From NCBI GenBank assembly GCA_963845495.1, contig CAWJTH010000132.1, positions 18,634 to 82,633 of the forward strand: a stretch of 64,000 nt of DNA. The letters are read 5' to 3'. This stretch comes from JAZKFT01 sp963845495. GTDB lineage: Bacteria; Bacteroidota; Bacteroidia; Chitinophagales; Chitinophagaceae. This document shows positions 42,124-50,730 of this stretch, one piece after another. Position 1 is the stretch's first letter, and every line of letters begins with the position of its first letter. The notes under the pieces were generated by a model. That model ran no database searches. It saw nothing but the letters and a program-made list of their open reading frames with translations, and was not told the origin of the DNA. The position numbers and the translations under genes are program-made.

Positions 42124-44040
42124 TTACAATGTTTCCTTCAACCATTTAAAAAACTCATGTTGCCAAACCAATGCATCTTGAGATGTAGAGACCCAATGGT
42201 TTTGGTCGGGCAAATAAACGAATTTACTTTTAATTCCCAATAATTGTGCTGCTTGAAATGCTTGAAAAGCTTGATTTTGCGGCACGCGATAATCTTTGCC
42301 GCCGCTGTAAATTAAAATCGGCGTATCCCAATTACCCACATAATCGCTGGGTGAAAATTTGTTGTAGGTTTTTTGTGCAGCAGCATTTGTTTTGTCCCAA
42401 TAAGCGCCGCCATAATCAAATTGAGGGAACCATACTTCTTCGGTAGTGCCGTAAAAGCTACGCAGGTCGAAAATACCATCATGCGCAATAAAGGTTTTGA
42501 AACGTTTGTTGTGGATACCCGCCAACATGTAAACGCTGTAACCACCGTAACTGGCGCCCACGCAACCGAGGCGGCTTTTATCAACATAACTTTCTTTGCT
42601 AGCCGCATCAATGGCGCTTAGGTAATCTTGAATGGCTTGCCCACCATGGTCTTTGCTGATTTCTTCGTTCCACGCTGTGCCATGGCCAGGCATGCCGCGG
42701 CGGTTTGGTGCCACGATAATATAACCGTTGCTGGCCATCAATTGCATGCTCCAGCGGAACGAATAAAACTGTGTAAGCGGACTTTGCGGCCCACCTTGGC
42801 AATACAAAAGCGTGGGGTATTTTTTGGTTTTGTCAAAGTTGGGCGGATAAACCACCCACACCAGTTCTTCTTTATTGTCGGTAGTTGTTACCATTTTCTT
42901 TTCCCAAGTAATTTGGTTGATGTTGGCGTACATAGCATCGTTTACATGGCTGAGTTGCGCCAAGCTGCCACTCGTTATGTCTAGTTTATACAATTCGGCG
43001 GCATGGTTAAAATCGGTTCTGGTTACAATCAGGGTGTTGCCTACTTGGCCAACAACGCTGGTAATATCGAAATCGCCTTTTGATATTTGGTGAACTTTAA
43101 ACCCATTTCCACTCGGCCCTTTATAAAAATCAGCAGCGAATAATTGCAAGGTTCCGTCAACTGGTGCAACAAAATAAATACTATTGCCGTCGTTCGACCA
43201 TTTGAAATTTTCTACATGTATTTTATCTAAGCCTTCTGTTATATTTCCATTGTATCCATTCCCCATCACCACCAAATCATTCTTATCACTTTCATAACCA
43301 TCCCGTTTCATTTGCAGCCATGCCAATTGCCCTTGTTTGCTGTATTGTGGCGCTACGTCATACCCTTTATTGTCTTCCGTTAAATCTTTGGTGGTGCCGG
43401 TTTCAACATCATATTCGTACAAATCGGTATTAGTGCTATTGGCGTAAGCCGTTCCAAACTTCTTTTTGGTAACGTATAAAATCTTTTTACTGTCAGGGCT
43501 CCAAATAAAATCTTTCTCGTCGCCATCAGGTTTTGTCGGACAATCGTAAGGCTCGTTTGGCATAATGTCTTTTGCTACACCTGGTTTTCCGTTCACCAAC
43601 GGTGCCACCATCACATGACCAAACTTGCCATCTTCCCAAGTATCCCAATGCCTATAATCGAGGTTGTCGTAAATCTGCACATTGCTTTTGGGTAATTCCG
43701 GATAAAAATCACTGCCATAAACAGGCTTTACTTTTACTTCTTCGCTGCTGATGATGTATTTTCCATCCGGCGAAATACGATCGGTGGCTAACAGGCTATC
43801 TTTCCCAACAACAATAACAGGATTGCCGCCGGCAATGGGCAGCATATAAGTTGTTTTATTACTTTTATTTTCCGCCGCATTTGGGTTGCTAACAGAATAA
43901 ATCACGTTTTTACCATCTTTTGAAATGCCTAGTGGACTGATCCTACCTAATTTCCATAACATTTCGGGCGTAAGGTTTTGCTGCGCAAATGCAGTGCTGG
44001 CAATGGTTAGAAAAATGCCCAAAAAAACGATTTGTCTCAT
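42124..44040 (-). CDS. S9 family peptidase (prolyl oligopeptidase superfamily)
   Basis: A 638-residue secreted serine peptidase with signal MRQIVFLGIFLTIASTAFAQ. The N-terminal half is a beta-propeller of WD40-like blades (SPDGKYIISSEEVKV, SPDSKKILYVTKK, WSNDGNSIYFV). The alpha/beta hydrolase domain is C-terminal, with the nucleophile in GASYGGY, the Asp in GGKDYRVP and the His in DQNHWVS. Such enzymes release dipeptides or process oligopeptides in the periplasm. Monocistronic. Confidence 0.93.
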   Translation of the reverse strand: MRQIVFLGIFLTIASTAFAQQNLTPEMLWKLGRISPLGISKDGKNVIYSVSNPNAAENKSNKTTYMLPIAGGNPVIVVGKDSLLATDRISPDGKYIISSEEVKVKPVYGSDFYPELPKSNVQIYDNLDYRHWDTWEDGKFGHVMVAPLVNGKPGVAKDIMPNEPYDCPTKPDGDEKDFIWSPDSKKILYVTKKKFGTAYANSTNTDLYEYDVETGTTKDLTEDNKGYDVAPQYSKQGQLAWLQMKRDGYESDKNDLVVMGNGYNGNITEGLDKIHVENFKWSNDGNSIYFVAPVDGTLQLFAADFYKGPSGNGFKVHQISKGDFDITSVVGQVGNTLIVTRTDFNHAAELYKLDITSGSLAQLSHVNDAMYANINQITWEKKMVTTTDNKEELVWVVYPPNFDKTKKYPTLLYCQGGPQSPLTQFYSFRWSMQLMASNGYIIVAPNRRGMPGHGTAWNEEISKDHGGQAIQDYLSAIDAASKESYVDKSRLGCVGASYGGYSVYMLAGIHNKRFKTFIAHDGIFDLRSFYGTTEEVWFPQFDYGGAYWDKTNAAAQKTYNKFSPSDYVGNWDTPILIYSGGKDYRVPQNQAFQAFQAAQLLGIKSKFVYLPDQNHWVSTSQDALVWQHEFFKWLKETL

Positions 44041-44284
44041 ATCTATATTTATTTACAAGCGAAGTGACAAAGTTGGGTTTTTTCTCGCAGAGCCGCTGAG
44101 AAAAGGAGTTGTGCTTTTTTGATGACCAGCTTTGGTAGCAAGGATGGGGCTTTTGTGGCGTCCGCTTCAGGCGGATCAAGTGAGGTTTTCCATGGCGTCA
44201 TTCACTCCGTTTGAGTATGCTTTACAATTGGCGACTTTGCGGCCTTTCTATTTCAGTCGCCAAAATAAATTGCGGTCATCACAA

Positions 44285-44322
44285 AACCCTGACAGGGCAA
44301 AAATACAAGCCCTGTCAGGGTT
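44285..44322. repeat. Perfect hairpin AACCCTGACAGGGC
   Basis: 14-base arms at 44285-44298 and 44309-44322 are exact complements with a 10-base loop. It is in the 371-base spacer between the divergently facing ends of the S9 peptidase promoter region and the esterase stop. The word CCCTGACAGGG recurs in many genomes as far as I recall. Confidence 0.85.
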
Positions 44323-44354
44323 CCTCTGCTCAATTTTGTTTATTGGATTGGTTA

Positions 44355-44411
44355 TCAAAACAATTTGTAATTCACAATTCGTAATTCTAATTTCTAATTT
44401 CTAACTTCTAA
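44355..44411. repeat. TTCTAATTTCTAA-type word array
   Basis: A run of degenerate words (ATTCACAATTCGTAATTC, TAATTTCTAATTTCTAAC) ends directly at the stop of the esterase gene. It is one-sided here, with no clear inverted partner nearby. Confidence 0.5.
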
Positions 44412-45224
44412 TTATTGCCTCACTCCATCAAAAAACCTTCTAAAAAACAATAAATGATAAGACAACGAATTACGCCAATAATCCCAATTATGGGTACCGG
44501 GCCGCTCGGTGTAATCATGCTTGATTTTTAGGGCCAGCAGTTTTTCGTGCAGCCGCCTGTTTCCTTTGGTAAAAATATCGGCAATACCGCAATCAAACAT
44601 AATCTGCAGCGAATCTTTTGGATAATGTTCCACCAAATTCAACACGTTGTAAGCTGCCCAATGCGTGGTATCGCCGATGCGCTTACTAATGTCGAAACCA
44701 TATTTGGCCGACTCCATTAAATCAACGCCGCCGCTCATGGAACCAACCGCACCAAAGTTTTCAGCATGGTGGAAAGCCAACCAAAATGCACCATGGCCGC
44801 CCATACTTAAACCGGTAATAGCCCTGTGGTTTCTATCCGGAATTGTCCTAAAAGCAGAGTCGATAAAACGTGGAATCTCAACACCCACATTGGTTTCGTA
44901 CAGAAAATTACTATCCAACGGGCTATCAAAATACCAACTGCCAAAAGCCCCGTCTGGGCAAATAATCAAGCATTGGTACTCATCTACATAATTCTTTAAT
45001 TTCGGTTCTTGCCTTATCCAATCACTATATTTTCCGCTCCAACCATGTAGCAAATACACCACGGGAAAATGGTTCTTTTTCTTTTTATAAGCATCTGGTT
45101 TTATTACTACGCAGGTTACGTTTTTATGCATGGCCTGGCTATAAATAAAAATGGTATCAACGGTGCCGGCTTTTGCCAATAATCCACAAAAAGTAAGTAA
45201 AAAGAACAATCCAATTTTATTCAT
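44412..45224 (-). CDS. Esterase family alpha/beta hydrolase
   Basis: A 270-residue secreted hydrolase with an N-terminal signal peptide (MNKIGLFFLLTFCGLLAKAG). The nucleophile elbow is GLSMGGHGAF, typical of the esterase D / antigen-85-like group (putative esterase family). LLHGWSGKYSDWIRQ near the N-terminus supports the oxyanion site, and TERPGTHNWDYWRN holds the His. The substrate is probably an acyl ester on a carbohydrate or other small molecule. It starts 8 bases inside the end of aat, so translation is coupled. Confidence 0.88.
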   Translation of the reverse strand: MNKIGLFFLLTFCGLLAKAGTVDTIFIYSQAMHKNVTCVVIKPDAYKKKKNHFPVVYLLHGWSGKYSDWIRQEPKLKNYVDEYQCLIICPDGAFGSWYFDSPLDSNFLYETNVGVEIPRFIDSAFRTIPDRNHRAITGLSMGGHGAFWLAFHHAENFGAVGSMSGGVDLMESAKYGFDISKRIGDTTHWAAYNVLNLVEHYPKDSLQIMFDCGIADIFTKGNRRLHEKLLALKIKHDYTERPGTHNWDYWRNSLSYHLLFFRRFFDGVRQ

Positions 45225-45876
45225 TCGGTATCAGTTTTTGCAATAAAGCCAAAAAGGCTTTTCGGGGAATCATGCCTGCGCCAAGGCTTTCTAAATGGGG
45301 CGTATAAACTTGAGAATCAATCAATTCAATACCTTCTTTTTGCATTTGTAAAACGCCTGTTATAAACGCGGCTTTGCTGGCATTTGGCACCTTGCTAAAC
45401 ATACTTTCGCCGAAAAAAACCTTGCCCAATTTCATTCCGTAAAAACCACCCACCAGTTCATTGTTTTGCCACGATTCGTAACTGTGCACATAACCAAGTT
45501 TGTGTAATTTTGAATAAGCCGCTACCACATCTTCGTTTATCCAAGTGCCGTCTTGATCGTGCCTCGGCACCAGCATACAAGCGTGGATGACAGCTTCAAA
45601 GCATTGATTTTTAGTGAATTGAAACACGCCTTTTTTAAGGATCGGTTTCATGCTATGGCTTATTTTTATATTTTCGGGGAATAGCACAAACCGGGGATCA
45701 GGGTTCCACCAAACGGGAATATCGCCTTCATACCAAGGAAAAACGCCTTGTTTGTAAGCTGCTAATAAACGTTCTACGCTTAAATCGCCGCCAATTGCCA
45801 ACATGCCCTCGTCATCAGCCGTTTCGGGCGGGGGAAATTTTAAGTCGCTGCCAAGGATGGTTGGACCGTAATACAT
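45217..45876 (-). CDS. aat: Leucyl/phenylalanyl-tRNA-protein transferase
   Basis: The start at 45876 (MYYGPTILGSDLKFPPP) is preferred because the 13 residues upstream are hydrophobic and not conserved in the family. The 219-residue enzyme adds Leu or Phe to N-terminal Lys or Arg of proteins, marking them for ClpAP. Family blocks are seen: GVFPWYEGDIPVWWNPDPR, HDQDGTWINEDVVAAY, GFYGMKLGKVFFGESMFS and QVYTPHLESLGA. The stop overlaps the start of the esterase gene. Confidence 0.96.
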   Translation of the reverse strand: MYYGPTILGSDLKFPPPETADDEGMLAIGGDLSVERLLAAYKQGVFPWYEGDIPVWWNPDPRFVLFPENIKISHSMKPILKKGVFQFTKNQCFEAVIHACMLVPRHDQDGTWINEDVVAAYSKLHKLGYVHSYESWQNNELVGGFYGMKLGKVFFGESMFSKVPNASKAAFITGVLQMQKEGIELIDSQVYTPHLESLGAGMIPRKAFLALLQKLIPNE

Positions 45877-45887
45877 GGTTGTAAAAA

Positions 45888-45960
45888 TAAAGAAATCAAG
45901 AAGACGAGCAGGCAAGAAATCAAGCAGGCAAGAATCAAAAAGATAAGAAATTATGCAAGC
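45888..45960. repeat. AAGAAATCAAGCAGGC-type word array
   Basis: AGAAATCAAGAAGACGAGCA, AGGCAAGAAATCAAGC and AGGCAAGAATC follow each other between the TrmO-like and aat genes. They are direct, degenerate and similar in style to the array at 22285-22400. Confidence 0.5.
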
Positions 45961-46014
45961 AGCGTTGCACGATATAAGATTTTAGACTACAAGGTCTGCC
46001 AACTGCCAACTGAT

Positions 46015-46482
46015 TTATTCCCAATAATCTTTCATCAAGTCAGCCACCCAATCGGGCTGTTTTATTTCGCCCTTGGGCAAAAATTCTTTAAAAACCGGTT
46101 TTATATCGAGGATCGGCGTGCCGTTGATGGCATCTAAATTTTTTACGGTGATGGTGCGGCCATTGTGGCTCAATAATTCAACCGTGCAAAGGCCGATAGT
46201 GTTGGGCCTGTCTTTTTTGCGTTGGCCCAAAATACCAACCAAAGGATAGTTTGGGTTGCCACGTGGATGACCGGCAAAAACAATCTTTTCAGGCTTTACC
46301 TGATCAAAATAATAAATAATTTCAAGGTGGGAAAAGCTTGAAATACCATTAAAAACTTCTGTAGGAATCTGTTGTGCCAATTCAATTTCAGAAACAATGG
46401 CGCTCCAATGGTCATCAATCGGTTCAACCCTTGAATTTTTGACAGTTGCAATTGAAGTAAGTGATATTTCCATCTTAATCAA
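46015..46482 (-). CDS. TrmO-like tRNA-modifying enzyme (TsaA domain)
   Basis: A 155-residue protein with the TsaA/YaeB fold: HPRGNPNYPLVGILGQRKKD followed by RPNTIGLCTVELL is the signature of SAM-dependent methyltransferases that act on the N6 of t6A37 in tRNA-Thr. No typical class I Rossmann motif is present, as expected. It begins 11 bases after the arginase-family stop, in an apparent operon with it. Tight linkage does not explain the pairing. Confidence 0.85.
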   Translation of the reverse strand: MIKMEISLTSIATVKNSRVEPIDDHWSAIVSEIELAQQIPTEVFNGISSFSHLEIIYYFDQVKPEKIVFAGHPRGNPNYPLVGILGQRKKDRPNTIGLCTVELLSHNGRTITVKNLDAINGTPILDIKPVFKEFLPKGEIKQPDWVADLMKDYWE

Positions 46483-46493
46483 TTGTTAATCAA

Positions 46494-47540
46494 TTAATTA
46501 TTTGAGGCTACTAAAAAATTACATAACTTCCAAAGTATGCGTGCCGAAACATTTGCATCCCATTCATTGTTATCGCCCACACCGGTTTCGCTTAAATCAA
46601 AACCTATTATTTGTTTGCCGCTAGCAACTATTTTGCGTAGCAAATAACAAACTTCCTCCGTTTCAAGGCCTCCAATAACAGGCGTGCCGGTGTTGGGGCA
46701 ATTTTTCGGATCAAGTCCATCAATATCAAAACTGATGTATACTTTTTGTGGTAACTGAGCTACAATTTCATCGCAGGTTTGTTGCCATGTTTGGCCTTCA
46801 TATTTGCGTTTCTTCAAGTCTGCGTCCCTGTAAGCAACAATACGGTAATTGCTGTCGCAAATGGTTTGCCACTCTTTTTGGCTATAATCCCGAATGCCAA
46901 GTTGGAACAATTGCTTGAGGTTTGGTATTTCGGCCAACGCGTTGTGCATAATGCTAGCGTGGCTATATTTAAATTCTTGATAGGCAGGTCGAAGATCAGC
47001 ATGTGCGTCAATTTGCAAAATAGCAAACTCGCCGTGTGTTTCGGCAACGGCTTTTAAGTAACCCAAAACGGTGCTATGATCGCCGCCTAGTAAGCCTACC
47101 AATTTATCTTTCTTTAATAAATTACTGGTTTGTTCGTATACCCAATTGTTTAAAAAGGTACTGCCTTCATTTATTTCACGCAGTGTTTTGCACATAAACT
47201 TATTGCCAGCCAGCTTTTCGCCCTTTGAAATAAAATCGATGTAGAGTTCGGCTTCTTTGCGGAGGTAATCGCTTTTTAGCAATATTTTTTTATCGGCTGA
47301 TCGCATGTAAAAACCTTGTTTCCAGCCATCAGGAACATCGGTATCGTACAGGTCTATCTGAAGCGAAGCTTTGCAAACATGGTCTGCAGCCCTTGCTGTG
47401 CCAGCGTTGTAGCTTACTGTTACTTCCCAAGGCACTGGTAAAATAACCACTTTGGATTCCTCTTCTGAAAAAGGCAGTCCGAAAATATTATTATGGGGGT
47501 TGCCGGCACCTTCCGCATCAAAACTTAATAAATCTACCAT
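46494..47540 (-). CDS. Arginase/agmatinase/formimidoylglutamase family enzyme
   Basis: A 348-residue binuclear manganese hydrolase. Metal-binding motifs are GGDHS, DAHADLRPAY and SFDIDGLDP, and GTPVIGGL is the conserved C-terminal loop. The family hydrolyses guanidino compounds (arginine, agmatine or formimidoylglutamate) to release urea or formamide. The exact substrate cannot be read; agmatinase-type activity in polyamine synthesis is plausible. Cytoplasmic. Confidence 0.88.
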   Translation of the reverse strand: MVDLLSFDAEGAGNPHNNIFGLPFSEEESKVVILPVPWEVTVSYNAGTARAADHVCKASLQIDLYDTDVPDGWKQGFYMRSADKKILLKSDYLRKEAELYIDFISKGEKLAGNKFMCKTLREINEGSTFLNNWVYEQTSNLLKKDKLVGLLGGDHSTVLGYLKAVAETHGEFAILQIDAHADLRPAYQEFKYSHASIMHNALAEIPNLKQLFQLGIRDYSQKEWQTICDSNYRIVAYRDADLKKRKYEGQTWQQTCDEIVAQLPQKVYISFDIDGLDPKNCPNTGTPVIGGLETEEVCYLLRKIVASGKQIIGFDLSETGVGDNNEWDANVSARILWKLCNFLVASNN

Positions 47541-47584
47541 GGAAAACCTTTTGTTTTGGAACGGGGCGCAAAATAGTGAAAAAA

Positions 47585-47754
47585 GGTGAGTGGTGAATGA
47601 TGAGTGGTGAATAGGTTCTTAAAATTATTTGTTTATGTCTTTTTTTATTTGGCCCGAATTTCATTTAGCTACAAAATCTACATAATTAAGATGTGACGGT
47701 GATAGTATAAAATTGTTGACTAATATTCACCATTCACTATTCACTATTCACTTA
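47585..47754. repeat. ATTCACTATTCACC-type inverted word pair
   Basis: GTGAGTGGTGAATGATGAGT at about 47587-47606 is matched in inverted sense by ATTCACCATTCACTATTCAC at about 47725-47744, which runs up to the Nramp stop codon. The same words appear near 19139-19168. Confidence 0.7.
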
Positions 47755-49674
47755 AATGTTCACGATCAGCACCGGCACTTTCACTTCGTGCCGCACGGCG
47801 TTGATTGTTTCGCCGAACCATAAATCTTTCAACCCCGTGTGGCCGTGCGAACCAATCACCAAAAGATCGGCATTACTTTCTTTCACCATCCGTATTATTT
47901 CGGCGTTTCGGTTCCGGTGCCCTAATTTTCCCAATACTTTTAAATTTTTTTGTTGCAACTGAAACACATAATTTTCCAATCGGGCAGCATCTTCCTTCGC
48001 TTCCAAATCATCGGTCGATGGCCCCAATAATTTGGCTGCAGCACTTTCAATTACGTGCATCAACGTAAAAGTTGTTTCAGGGTTTCCTTGCGCCAAAGCG
48101 TAAGCCACAATTTTTTCATCTCTGTTGGTAAAATCTAGCGCCACTGCAATATTTTTAAACGTGGGGATAGACAGATTTTGCAATAACGATGTGGTTTGGT
48201 GCAAGTTAGGGATTGTTCTGTTGTATTTTTTTACCCAGGGAAAAATGATAACAAATAAAAGCAAAGCAGTTAAAAGTATCAACCCCACAATAATCAACGA
48301 TTTTAAAGCAAAACTATTGGTGCTGCTAAAAAACAAAACGGTTTGTTGCACCAGTAAAGAGATATTTAAATACACCAAAATAGCCGCAACCAGCCATGCC
48401 AATATTTGGATAATCGGCTTTACTACAAATTGCCCCATGTGCTGCTTATCACTTACAAAATGTATAAGTGGAATAACGGCAAACCCTAACTGCATACTTA
48501 AAACCACCTGACTTAAAATTAACAAGGTATCCAATTTATCATCGCCATAAATTAAAATAACCAACACTGCGGGAACAATAGCCAACAAGCGGGTAAGCAA
48601 ACGCCGCACCCACGGGTTAATGCGCAGCCGTAAATAGCCTTCCATTACAATTTGCCCTGCCAAAGTGCCGGTGATGGTGCTGCTTTGCCCAGCTGCAATT
48701 AATGCAATGGCAAATAGTTTTGGTGCCCATTTGCTACCCAATAAACCGCTCAATAATTCATGCGCATCTTCAATTTTGCCAATATCGGTTCGGCCAGTTT
48801 TAAAGAAAATGGTAGCCGCCAAAACAAGAATAGCAGCATTTACAAAAAAGGCCAGGTTTAATGCAATGCCAGCATCTAAAAAGTTAGCCTTCAATGCTTG
48901 TTTAATGCTTTTTTCATCGGTACCAATTTTGCGGGTTTGCACTAAAGCGCTGTGCAGGTAAAGGTTGTGGGGCATAACGGTTGCCCCAATTATACCAATT
49001 GCTAAATACAAAGCCGTTTCAGAAGGAAGCGGCGCATTAATGCCGTTTTGCTTGTATAAAACACTTGCGTCGGGCAAAGAAGGGATAAATCCTTTCACCA
49101 CTTCATGCAAATTAGGACTTGCCAAAACAATATTTACCAAGAAAGAAATACCGATTATCGCAATTAATCCCACAATAAATAATTCCATTTTTCGCATGCC
49201 CAGGCGTTGCAAAATCAATAGCAAAAAAGTGTCTAAAACAGTTATTAAAACACCCCACAAAATGGGCAACCCAAACAATAAATGGATGCCGATTGCCATA
49301 CCGAGAACTTCGGCTAAATCGCAAGCGGCAATGGCAATTTCTGCCAAAATATAAAGAATGAGGTTGATGTTTTTGGGATATGCTTCGCGGTTGGCTTGGG
49401 CCAAATCTCGCTTGCGCACGATACCCAAGCGGGCCGAAAGATTTTGCAACAACAAAGCCATCAGGTTGCTCATCAACAAAACCCAAATAAGCGAATATCC
49501 ATATTTGCTGCCACCTGCAAGGTCGGTTGCCCAATTGCCGGGATCCATGTAACCCACGCTTACCAAATAGGCTGGTCCGGCAAAAGCAAAAAAACGTTTC
49601 CATTTGCTGCCGCCTCCTGTCGTATCCACGGAGCCGTGTACGTTTTCTAAAGATATATCTCTAAGTTCTTGCAT
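47752..49674 (-). CDS. mntH: Nramp family divalent metal transporter fused to a universal stress domain
   Basis: A 640-residue protein. Residues about 30-470 are an Nramp (MntH) proton-coupled Mn2+/Fe2+ importer with the metal-site motif DPGNW (about 46-50) and the helix-6 MPHNLYLHS motif. A UspA-type domain follows at about 510-640, with the nucleotide loop GSHGHTGLKDL, in the cytoplasm. The fusion could tie transport to ATP or redox state. MntR is encoded upstream on the same strand, so manganese-dependent control is expected. Confidence 0.93.
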   Translation of the reverse strand: MQELRDISLENVHGSVDTTGGGSKWKRFFAFAGPAYLVSVGYMDPGNWATDLAGGSKYGYSLIWVLLMSNLMALLLQNLSARLGIVRKRDLAQANREAYPKNINLILYILAEIAIAACDLAEVLGMAIGIHLLFGLPILWGVLITVLDTFLLLILQRLGMRKMELFIVGLIAIIGISFLVNIVLASPNLHEVVKGFIPSLPDASVLYKQNGINAPLPSETALYLAIGIIGATVMPHNLYLHSALVQTRKIGTDEKSIKQALKANFLDAGIALNLAFFVNAAILVLAATIFFKTGRTDIGKIEDAHELLSGLLGSKWAPKLFAIALIAAGQSSTITGTLAGQIVMEGYLRLRINPWVRRLLTRLLAIVPAVLVILIYGDDKLDTLLILSQVVLSMQLGFAVIPLIHFVSDKQHMGQFVVKPIIQILAWLVAAILVYLNISLLVQQTVLFFSSTNSFALKSLIIVGLILLTALLLFVIIFPWVKKYNRTIPNLHQTTSLLQNLSIPTFKNIAVALDFTNRDEKIVAYALAQGNPETTFTLMHVIESAAAKLLGPSTDDLEAKEDAARLENYVFQLQQKNLKVLGKLGHRNRNAEIIRMVKESNADLLVIGSHGHTGLKDLWFGETINAVRHEVKVPVLIVNI

Positions 49675-49693
49675 TTTTTGGTCAATGTGTAGT

Positions 49694-49811
49694 TAAGTAA
49701 ATAGGTAATTGGGTAAAAAGTAGTATTGTAATTGTGTTTGATGCCAAATCAATGGGTTTTAATCAGCACATTGGCAAATCAGCATATTAGCTAATCAGCA
49801 CATCAGCTAAT
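49694..49811. repeat. Word arrays between mntR and mntH
   Basis: AAGTAAATAGGTAATTGGGT at about 49695-49714 is a copy of the AATTACC-type word. Tandem AATCAGCA words occur at about 49759-49811 (AATCAGCACATTGGCAAATC and then CATATTAGC, CACATCAGC). Neither has a clear inverted partner here. Confidence 0.6.
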
Positions 49812-50467
49812 TAATTTATTGCCTTTACAAACAAATGCCTAGCCAATTGCTCACTAACGCTAATGGTTGTTTTTTCAGCCTCTAATTCCAACGATTGATC
49901 GAACGGGAAACGCTTTTTGATATTGATTTTTGTGCCGATCTGCAAATGTTTTTGGCTCAACATTTCAAGCATGGCGCTCGATTGATCGGAAACTGCGCAA
50001 ACTTCATAATCCAGTCCCAGTCTAGCTTCCAGTAAATTGGTTTGATGTTGCGACTTCATTTTGCCCTTACCATCGGGTATGGGATCGCCGTGTGGGTCAA
50101 ATTTTGGGTGGCCCATAAAAATGTCCAACTTTTCTATCAATTGTTCACTTTTAATATGCTCCAATTGTTCAGCAATGTCGTGTACTTCATCCCATCCAAA
50201 TTTTAAATGGGTCACCAAAAAAAACTCCCATAACCGGTGGCGGCGAATAATGGAAAGTGCCACCTTTAATCCTTCGGCACTCAATTTTACGCCGTAATAT
50301 TTTTGGTAATGCAATAAGCCCTTTGCTTCCAGTTTTTTCAACATATCGGTTACAGATGCGGGCTTGGTTTGTATGCCTCCGGCAATATTATTGGTAGATA
50401 CAGTGTTGCCGGCTTCTTGCAAATGGTAAATGCACTTGATATAATTTTCTTCCGAAGTAGAATACAT
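49811..50467 (-). CDS. mntR: Iron/manganese-dependent repressor, DtxR/MntR family
   Basis: A 218-residue regulator with a winged helix (SEENYIKCIYHLQEAGNTVS, ASVTDMLKKLEAKGLLHY), a dimerisation/metal-binding domain with His-rich segments (HDIAEQLEHIKSEQL, FMGHPKFDPHGDPIP) and a C-terminal FeoA/SH3-like domain from about 145. It represses metal uptake when Mn2+ (or Fe2+) is plentiful. It lies directly upstream of the Nramp-UspA gene on the same strand. A candidate operator lies just upstream of the start. Confidence 0.93.
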   Translation of the reverse strand: MYSTSEENYIKCIYHLQEAGNTVSTNNIAGGIQTKPASVTDMLKKLEAKGLLHYQKYYGVKLSAEGLKVALSIIRRHRLWEFFLVTHLKFGWDEVHDIAEQLEHIKSEQLIEKLDIFMGHPKFDPHGDPIPDGKGKMKSQHQTNLLEARLGLDYEVCAVSDQSSAMLEMLSQKHLQIGTKINIKKRFPFDQSLELEAEKTTISVSEQLARHLFVKAIN

Positions 50468-50480
50468 GCCTCAAAAAATA

Positions 50481-50496
50481 TTTAGACAAATCTAAA
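50481..50496. promoter_or_regulatory. Candidate MntR operator (TTTAGACAAATCTAAA)
   Basis: A palindrome with 6-base arms (TTTAGA/TCTAAA) and 4-base centre lies 14 bases upstream of the mntR start. This resembles the TTTAGRC/GYCTAAA-like sites of DtxR-family regulators. Autoregulation of mntR and mntH is inferred. Confidence 0.6.
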
Positions 50497-50730
50497 AATT
50501 AATTTTGATAAAGCATTAATTTATTTTAGTGTTATAAAAACAACAGGCAATCAATTGGCCAAAAAAACAGATGGACTGAGCTTGCGGGTGGAACAATTTT
50601 GTTGTTTAATCAACTAAATACAAATGACAACCTATATTTCACATTAAAAAGAATTTAATATTTTATGGTCACGTGAAAGGTTTTCGTTTCATTTGCCAAA
50701 AAATAAAAATGCTTAACACAATTTAAAAAC

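Noticed and set aside
41995..42243. 82-codon plus-strand ORF between the paralog and the S9 peptidase
   Set aside because: It overlaps the peptidase 3' end antisense and has no supporting domain.
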